Positions 5,196 to 10,313 of a stretch of 10,313 nt of DNA are shown here, in pieces. The position numbers were made by a program, and so were the translations under genes. Every line of letters starts with the position of its first letter. Within the stretch, counting starts at the first letter, position 1. Origin of the DNA: JBBRTJ01 sp038244535 (lineage in GTDB: Bacteria; Actinomycetota; Acidimicrobiia; Acidimicrobiales; Ilumatobacteraceae); NCBI GenBank assembly GCA_038244535.1, contig JBBRTJ010000115.1, positions 1-10,313 of the forward strand, written 5' to 3'. A model generated the notes under the pieces. The model did no database searches and was not told the DNA's origin. It worked only from the letters and a program-made list of their open reading frames with translations.

Positions 5196-7913
5196 ATGAT
5201 CTTCGACGGGTTCGTTCACCAGCTCCCCGACATCGATCCGAGCGAGACCCAAGAGTGGCTCGACAGCCTCGACGCCGTCGTCGACCACCACGGCAAGACC
5301 CGGGCGCGCTACCTCGTCACCAAGCTGCTCGAGCGCGCCCGTGAGCTCCAAGTCGGCTTCCCGGCCACGGTGAGCACCCCGTACGTCAACACCATCCCGG
5401 CCGAGCAGGAGCCGTGGTTCCCCGGCGACGAGCACATCGAGCGCCGCATCCGGGCCTACATCCGCTGGAACGCCGCGGTCATGGTCATCAGGGCCAACAA
5501 GCACGCCGAGGGGATCGGCGGCCACCTGTCGACGTTCGCCAGCTCGGCCAGCCTCTACGAGGTCGGCTTCAACCACTTCTTTCGCGGCAAGGACGACGGC
5601 GGCGCCGGCGACGCCGTGTACATCCAGGGCCATGCCGCACCCGGCATCTACGCCCGGGCCTTCCTCGAAGGACGCCTGAGCGAGGACGACCTCGACCACT
5701 TCCGCCGCGAGATCGGCCGAGTCGGGCTCAGCAGCTACCCCCATCCCCGCCTCATGCCGGACTTCTGGGAGTACCCGACGGTGTCGATGGGCCTCGGCCC
5801 GATCGACGCCCTCTACCACGCCCGCTTCAACCGCTACCTCCAGCACCGTCGGGTCGACGACACGAGCGCGACGCGGGTGTGGGCCTTCCTCGGCGACGGC
5901 GAGTGCGACGAGCCCGAGACCCTCGGCGCCCTGTCGCTGGCCAGCCGCGAGCGCCTCGACAACCTGGTGTTCGTCGTCAACTGCAACCTGCAGCGCCTCG
6001 ACGGTCCGGTTCGCGGCAACGGCAAGGTGATCCAAGAGCTCGAGGCCGTGTTCCGCGGCAACGGTTGGAACGTCATCAAGGTCGTGTGGGGCTCGAAGTG
6101 GGACGAGCTCCTCGCCCGTGACGTCGACGGTGTGCTGCTCAACAAGATGGGCAACACCGTCGACGGCGAGTTCCAGCGCTACACGGTCGAGAGCGGCGCC
6201 TACATCCGCGAGCACTTCTTTGGTCCCGATCCCCGGCTGCGCAAGCTCGTCGAGCACCTCTCCGACGACGAGCTGCGCTGGCTCCCCCGCGGCGGTCACG
6301 ACTACCGCAAGCTCTATGCCGCCTACAAGGCCGCCACCGAGAACCTCGGAAGCGGTCGCCCCACGGCCATCTTGTGCAAGACCGTCAAGGGCTGGACGCT
6401 CGGCCCTGACGTCGAGGGCCGCAACGCCACGCATCAGATCAAGAAGATGACGGCCGACCAGCTCCGGCTCATGCGCGACCGGCTCTACCTGCACGACGAG
6501 ATCGACGAAGACTCCCTCGCCGGTGGCGACCCGCCGTACTTCCGTCCGGCCGAGAGCTCGATCGAGTACCAGTACATGGTCGAGCGCCGCCGCGCCCTCG
6601 ATGGCGCCGTCCCCCGCCGGGTCGTGCGCAACCGCCGGCCCCTCGAGCTCCCGGCCGACTCGGCGTTCACCGAGGTCACCAGCGGATCAGGAACCCAGCA
6701 GGTCAGCACGACCATGGCCTTCACCCGCCTGCTGCGCAACCTGCTGCGCGACGAGCACTGCGGCAACCGCATCGTGCCGATCATCCCCGACGAGGCCCGT
6801 ACGTTCGGCATGGACTCGCTGTTTCGCGAGGTGAAGATCTACGCCAGCCAGGGCCAGCGCTACGAGCCCGTCGACCACGACCTGCTGCTGTCGTACTCCG
6901 AGGCCCAAGACGGCCAGATCCTCGAAGAGGGCATCACCGAGGCCGGCAGCATGGCCACCTTCATCGCCGCTTCCACGAGCTACGCACATCGCGGCGTGCC
7001 CGTCATCCCCTTCTACATCTTCTACTCGATGTTCGGCTTCCAGCGCACCGGCGACCTGTGCTGGTTGGCGGCCGACGCCCGGGCCCGAGGGTTCATGATG
7101 GGCGCCACCGCGGGCCGCACCACGCTGATGGGCGAAGGCCTGCAGCACCAAGACGGCCACAGCCTCGTGCTGGCCTCGACCGTGCCTGCCGTACAGGCCT
7201 ACGACCCCGCCTTCGCCTACGAGATGGCCACGATCATCAAGCACGGCATCAAGCGGATGTACGGCGGCGCCACCGGCGTCGACCCCGACGTCTACTTCTA
7301 CCTGACCCTCTACAACGAGAACTACCCGATGCCGGCGATCCCCGCCACCCCTGGCATCGAGGACGGAATCGTGGCCGGGCTCTACCGCTGGGCGCCCGCT
7401 CCCGAGGGACCCTCGAAGCGGGCCACCGTGATCTTCTCGGGCTCAGCCCACGGCGCGGCCCGCGAGGCGGCCGCCGAGCTGGCGGCTCACTTCGACGTCG
7501 GCGTCGAGCTGTGGTCGGCCACCTCGTACAAGGCACTGCGCGAGGAGGCCCTCACCACCGAGCGCTGGAACCGGCTGCACCCGTCGCAGCCCGCCCGCAC
7601 GCCGCTCGTCACCCGGCTGCTGGCCGACGCCCAAGGCCCCGTCGTGGCGGTCACCGACTTCATGAAGATCGTCCCCGAGCAGGTGGCCCGATTCGTCGCC
7701 GATCGGCCCTTCGTCCCCCTCGGGACCGACGGGATGGGGCGCAGTGACACCCGCGAGGCGCTGCGCCGCTACTTCGAGGTCGACGGCCCGAACGTCGTGG
7801 TCGCCGTGCTGTCGGCGCTGGCCTCCCAGGGCGAGGTCAAGCCCGAGGTGGTGGCCGATGCCATCGCCCGCTATGGCATCGACGCCGACCGGGCGAACCC
7901 TGGCCTCTCCTGA
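5196..7913 (+). CDS. aceE: Pyruvate dehydrogenase E1 component, homodimeric type
   Basis: A 905-residue single-chain E1 that decarboxylates pyruvate on thiamine diphosphate and passes the acetyl group to the lipoyl domain of E2, linking glycolysis to the TCA cycle. The length is close to the E. coli enzyme (about 887 aa). The thiamine diphosphate motif runs from GDGECDEPE (from residue 233) to NCN (262-264). H127 in FNHFFRG, the GHAAPGIYARAFLEGRL stretch and E578 in ILEEGITEAG correspond to known active-site residues of the E. coli protein (E571 for the last). FYIFYSMFGFQRTGDLCW and RTTLMGEGLQHQDGHS are near-identical to the family, and the C-terminus IDADRANPGLS ends as in E. coli. The whole frame is intact. 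E2 and E3 are not in the window. Only 58 bp separate it from the next gene. Confidence 0.97.
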   Translation: MIFDGFVHQLPDIDPSETQEWLDSLDAVVDHHGKTRARYLVTKLLERARELQVGFPATVSTPYVNTIPAEQEPWFPGDEHIERRIRAYIRWNAAVMVIRANKHAEGIGGHLSTFASSASLYEVGFNHFFRGKDDGGAGDAVYIQGHAAPGIYARAFLEGRLSEDDLDHFRREIGRVGLSSYPHPRLMPDFWEYPTVSMGLGPIDALYHARFNRYLQHRRVDDTSATRVWAFLGDGECDEPETLGALSLASRERLDNLVFVVNCNLQRLDGPVRGNGKVIQELEAVFRGNGWNVIKVVWGSKWDELLARDVDGVLLNKMGNTVDGEFQRYTVESGAYIREHFFGPDPRLRKLVEHLSDDELRWLPRGGHDYRKLYAAYKAATENLGSGRPTAILCKTVKGWTLGPDVEGRNATHQIKKMTADQLRLMRDRLYLHDEIDEDSLAGGDPPYFRPAESSIEYQYMVERRRALDGAVPRRVVRNRRPLELPADSAFTEVTSGSGTQQVSTTMAFTRLLRNLLRDEHCGNRIVPIIPDEARTFGMDSLFREVKIYASQGQRYEPVDHDLLLSYSEAQDGQILEEGITEAGSMATFIAASTSYAHRGVPVIPFYIFYSMFGFQRTGDLCWLAADARARGFMMGATAGRTTLMGEGLQHQDGHSLVLASTVPAVQAYDPAFAYEMATIIKHGIKRMYGGATGVDPDVYFYLTLYNENYPMPAIPATPGIEDGIVAGLYRWAPAPEGPSKRATVIFSGSAHGAAREAAAELAAHFDVGVELWSATSYKALREEALTTERWNRLHPSQPARTPLVTRLLADAQGPVVAVTDFMKIVPEQVARFVADRPFVPLGTDGMGRSDTREALRRYFEVDGPNVVVAVLSALASQGEVKPEVVADAIARYGIDADRANPGLS

Positions 7914-7928
7914 CGACCCTCGTTGGCC

Positions 7929-7963
7929 TAGGGTGGCGTCGTCCTGCGGGCGGGACGAGAGGA
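7929..7963 (+). promoter_or_regulatory. TAGGGT hexamer and ribosome binding site of the SpoIID-like gene
   Basis: TAGGGT (7929-7934) lies 37 nt before the GTG start and matches the -10 candidates of two other genes in the window. GAGAGGA (7957-7963) sits 8 nt before the GTG and is a good Shine-Dalgarno, which fixes the start at 7972. No -35 match is visible at normal spacing, and no terminator for aceE is seen in this 58-bp gap, so read-through from aceE is also possible. Confidence 0.45.
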
Positions 7964-7971
7964 CCTTCCGC

Positions 7972-10313
7972 GTGACCGCCAACCATCGCCGCCCCCGACG
8001 AACTGCCGCCGTGCTGTGCGTGGTCGTCGTCGCCGCTGCCGCCACCGTGCCTGCAGCCACCGCAGCAGCGGCCACCATCGGTGCCGCGCCGATCAGCGCG
8101 GTCGTGGTCGACGGGCGAGGGTTCGGTCACGGCATCGGCCTCAGCCAGTGGGGCAGCTACGGCTCAGCGGTCAACCTCGCGATGTCGTGGCAGGCGATCC
8201 TCGGCCACTACTACGGCGGCACCACGCTTGGCACCGTTGCCCCCGGTGACTTCGGCACCTGGAGCCCCGCCGGGCGAATCACGGTGCGCCTCACCGCCCT
8301 TGACGACACCCAGACCGCCGTCATCCAGTACGGCGGGCTGGCCTTCACCACGGCCGACCCGGTGCCCGGACGAGGGTGGGCCTCGATCGTGGCCCGCGAG
8401 GTACCGGGCCGCAACGGCGTGTACGACGTCTACGGCCGGATCGACCTGAACTGCCCGTCCGCGGCGACCAACCTCGCCGACCCGGCCAACGGGTGGACCC
8501 TGATCCGCAGCGCCTTCGGCCCCGGGCTCGTGACCATGACCACGCCGCTTGGTGACGCCCCGACCGCAGTCGGCGACCTGCTGGCCGTGTGCGAGCCCTC
8601 GGGACTCGTCCACTCCTACAGGGGGGCCATCCGCGCCCAGAACGGCACGGCTGGCGAGGATCGCACGGTCAACGACGTGCTGTTCGAGGACTACGTCCGC
8701 GAGGTCGTGCCTCGTGAGTCGCCAGCGTCGTGGGGCGGCCCCATCGGCAGTCCCGGCCCGGGCATGAACGCCCTCTACGCGCAGGCCGTCGCCGCTCGCT
8801 CGTACGCCCTCGCCGACGGCGGCTACGGCATCGCCCGCTACAGCTACGCCAAGACCTGTGACAACCAGAACTGCCAGGTCTACGGCGGCTACGGCTACCG
8901 CTGGGGGATCTTCGGCGCCCTCGTGCTCCTTGACGACCCCCGCACCGACACCGCCACCGCCGCCACCGCCGGCGTCGTGCTGCGCACCGGGGGAGGCACG
9001 GTCGCGCTGGCCATGTTCTCGTCGTCCAACGGCGGCATGACAGCAACGAGCAGCCTGAACTTCGGCGTCAAGGCCGATCCCGGCGACGCCGTTCTGGCCA
9101 ACGCCAACTACAACTGGTCCCTCGTGCTGCCGGCGACCACGATCCAGGCCAAGTACCCATCGATCGGGCGCCTCACCGCCATGGCGGTCGTGGCCCGCGA
9201 CAACATGGGCGGCACGTGGGGCGGCCGGGCCACCCAGGTCCGCATCAGCGGAACCGCCAGCACGCTGACCTTGCCCGCCGACACCGTTCGCACCGACCTG
9301 GGGCTGCGCTCGACCTGGTACGACATGACCGCGGTCGGCGCCTCCACGGTGGGCGGTGGCACCGCCGGATCGGTGTACCTGCTCGGCGATTCGGTGACCG
9401 CCGGCGTCGGCCTGCTGCCCACCTACCCGACCTCGGGCGCGGGGCTCCTGGTCGGGCCGGGATACGACGGCCTCAGCGTCGACGGCCTCGTGAGCCGGGC
9501 GATCACCGGCAGCGGCTCGCCCCAGAGCGGGCTCGCCGCGGTCAACGCCCTCACCTACACGCCCGACGTTGCCGTGGTCGAGCTCGGCTACAACGACCTG
9601 CCGCCAGGCATCGGAGCCGGGGTGGATCAGCTCATGACCGCTCTGGTGGCCAAGGGCACCAAGCGGGTGCTCTGGCTCACGATGTCCGAGCGCCGGATCG
9701 ACCCGACGACCGGCACGTCGATGTATGCGCCGTCCAACGTGGCCCTGCGGGCCGCGGCTGCCCGCTGGTCGCGGCTCACCGTCATCGACTGGAACGCCTA
9801 CAGCGCACCATCGAGCGCGGCCGACGAGGAGAGCCGCTGGTTCGTCCAGACCTCGCCACCGTGGGTGCACACGACCACGACCGGCACCACCAAGCTCGCA
9901 ATGTTCCTGCGCCAGCAGCTCGACGCGGCCCGGGCCAGCGGCCTGATCCCGACCACTGCCAACCCCCCGGGCGGGCTCCCGTTCGGCAGCGGTGCCGCGG
10001 GGCAGCTCGTGCTCCGGGTCCAGGCCGCCCTCAATGCCGGCGGTGCGGGCTTGGCCCTCGACGGCGTCTACGGCCCGTCGACCATCGCGGCGGTCACGGC
10101 GTTCCAGGCGGCCAAGACGCTGCCCGGCACCGGCGTGGTGGATGCCGCCACCTGGTCGACCCTCGGACTGCCCGGTGGCGCCCCGCCGCCGCCGCCGCCG
10201 CCTCCACCACCGCCGCCTCCACCGCCGCCGGTCATCCCCGGCCTCCCGCTGGCCCAAGGGGCGCGGGGCACGATGGTCAGCCAGGTGCAGACCGCACTCA
10301 ACGCCCACGGATC
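7972..10313 (+). CDS. Secreted SpoIID/LytB - SGNH hydrolase-like - peptidoglycan-binding protein (C-terminus beyond window)
   Basis: At least 780 residues, open at the right edge. A signal peptide (basic RRPRR, hydrophobic core about 13-25, Ala-rich cleavage region near 30-36) sends it outside the membrane. A GRGFGHGIGLSQWG motif (48-61) and HYYGGTT form the SpoIID-type glycan-binding signature. The SpoIID core follows (about 233-360): FEDYVREVVPRESP with E249 at the position of the catalytic glutamate of B. subtilis SpoIID, AQAVAARSYAL, CDNQNCQVYGG (C296, C301) and MFSSSNGG. An SGNH-like domain (about 465-650) has GDSV (S474), GYND (539-542) and H633, but Pro replaces the Asp usually three residues before that His. 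A PG_binding_1 repeat (about 680-735), a linker of 16 prolines (738-753) and the beginning of a second such repeat complete the visible part. A role in cell-wall glycan cleavage or deacylation is likely; sporulation is not implied. Confidence 0.88.
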   Translation, partial: MTANHRRPRRTAAVLCVVVVAAAATVPAATAAAATIGAAPISAVVVDGRGFGHGIGLSQWGSYGSAVNLAMSWQAILGHYYGGTTLGTVAPGDFGTWSPAGRITVRLTALDDTQTAVIQYGGLAFTTADPVPGRGWASIVAREVPGRNGVYDVYGRIDLNCPSAATNLADPANGWTLIRSAFGPGLVTMTTPLGDAPTAVGDLLAVCEPSGLVHSYRGAIRAQNGTAGEDRTVNDVLFEDYVREVVPRESPASWGGPIGSPGPGMNALYAQAVAARSYALADGGYGIARYSYAKTCDNQNCQVYGGYGYRWGIFGALVLLDDPRTDTATAATAGVVLRTGGGTVALAMFSSSNGGMTATSSLNFGVKADPGDAVLANANYNWSLVLPATTIQAKYPSIGRLTAMAVVARDNMGGTWGGRATQVRISGTASTLTLPADTVRTDLGLRSTWYDMTAVGASTVGGGTAGSVYLLGDSVTAGVGLLPTYPTSGAGLLVGPGYDGLSVDGLVSRAITGSGSPQSGLAAVNALTYTPDVAVVELGYNDLPPGIGAGVDQLMTALVAKGTKRVLWLTMSERRIDPTTGTSMYAPSNVALRAAAARWSRLTVIDWNAYSAPSSAADEESRWFVQTSPPWVHTTTTGTTKLAMFLRQQLDAARASGLIPTTANPPGGLPFGSGAAGQLVLRVQAALNAGGAGLALDGVYGPSTIAAVTAFQAAKTLPGTGVVDAATWSTLGLPGGAPPPPPPPPPPPPPPPPVIPGLPLAQGARGTMVSQVQTALNAHG

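Noticed and set aside
5115..6494. N-terminal extension of the RNase HI frame to 607 codons
   Set aside because: The extension is antisense to aceE and not similar to anything I know. RNase HI begins naturally at the ATG at 5114.
8164..10308. 714-codon open frame on the minus strand, opposite the SpoIID-like gene
   Set aside because: Gly/Arg/Val-rich low-complexity translation with no recognisable motif, while the plus-strand frame has clear domains, signal peptide and ribosome binding site. Typical GC-driven antisense shadow.
1..10313. Mobile element, prophage, CRISPR, toxin-antitoxin or defence genes
   Set aside because: No transposase, integrase, regular spaced repeats or defence-type domains were recognised on either strand. 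The genes are metabolic, housekeeping or cell-wall related.

Overview
The window is GC-rich and carries seven protein-coding genes packed with short gaps. Both cut-off genes run over the window edges. Three of the seven start at GTG (sulfotransferase, nitrilase, SpoIID-like protein). Composition, GTG starts, a single-chain (homodimeric) pyruvate dehydrogenase E1 and an actinobacterial-style SpoIID/LytB protein point to a high-GC actinobacterium. Acidimicrobiia is my best guess, but that is inference and no marker gene here settles it. I see no tRNA, rRNA, CRISPR array, transposase or phage gene.

Left block (1-5114), all on the minus strand. Reading in the direction of transcription from the right: RNase HI (4671-5114), an SDR oxidoreductase (3682-4443), a DUF427 protein (3357-3641), a nitrilase-superfamily amidase closest to beta-ureidopropionase (2433-3275), a sulfotransferase (1258-2280), and a dihydropyrimidinase/hydantoinase cut by the left edge (1-1124). 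Dihydropyrimidinase and beta-ureidopropionase catalyse consecutive steps of reductive pyrimidine breakdown (dihydrouracil to N-carbamoyl-beta-alanine to beta-alanine, CO2 and ammonia), so the block probably serves pyrimidine or hydantoin salvage. The sulfotransferase sits between the two with no obvious link to that pathway. The nitrilase-sulfotransferase gap is unusual: it holds a 23-bp-arm hairpin and is flanked by a 20-bp direct repeat that places a copy of the sulfotransferase start on the nitrilase stop codon.

Right block (5196-10313), plus strand. A full-length homodimeric pyruvate dehydrogenase E1 (aceE, 905 aa) diverges from the RNase HI gene across an 81-bp gap. After 58 bp comes a large secreted protein, open at the right edge (at least 780 aa). 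It joins a signal peptide, a SpoIID/LytB-type peptidoglycan module whose GxGHGxG motif precedes the catalytic core, an SGNH/GDSL hydrolase-like domain lacking the usual Asp of the Asp-His pair, and peptidoglycan-binding repeats separated by a 16-proline linker. This is the most novel-looking gene here.

Regulation. A TAGGGT hexamer occurs upstream of three genes (dihydropyrimidinase, nitrilase, SpoIID-like), each time in the gene's own orientation. The dihydropyrimidinase copy has a TTGTCG element 17 bp upstream and looks like a normal sigma-70-type promoter. Four AGCAA(C/T) boxes lie upstream of the SDR gene. Large open frames antisense to the real genes are GC-composition shadows and are not annotated.
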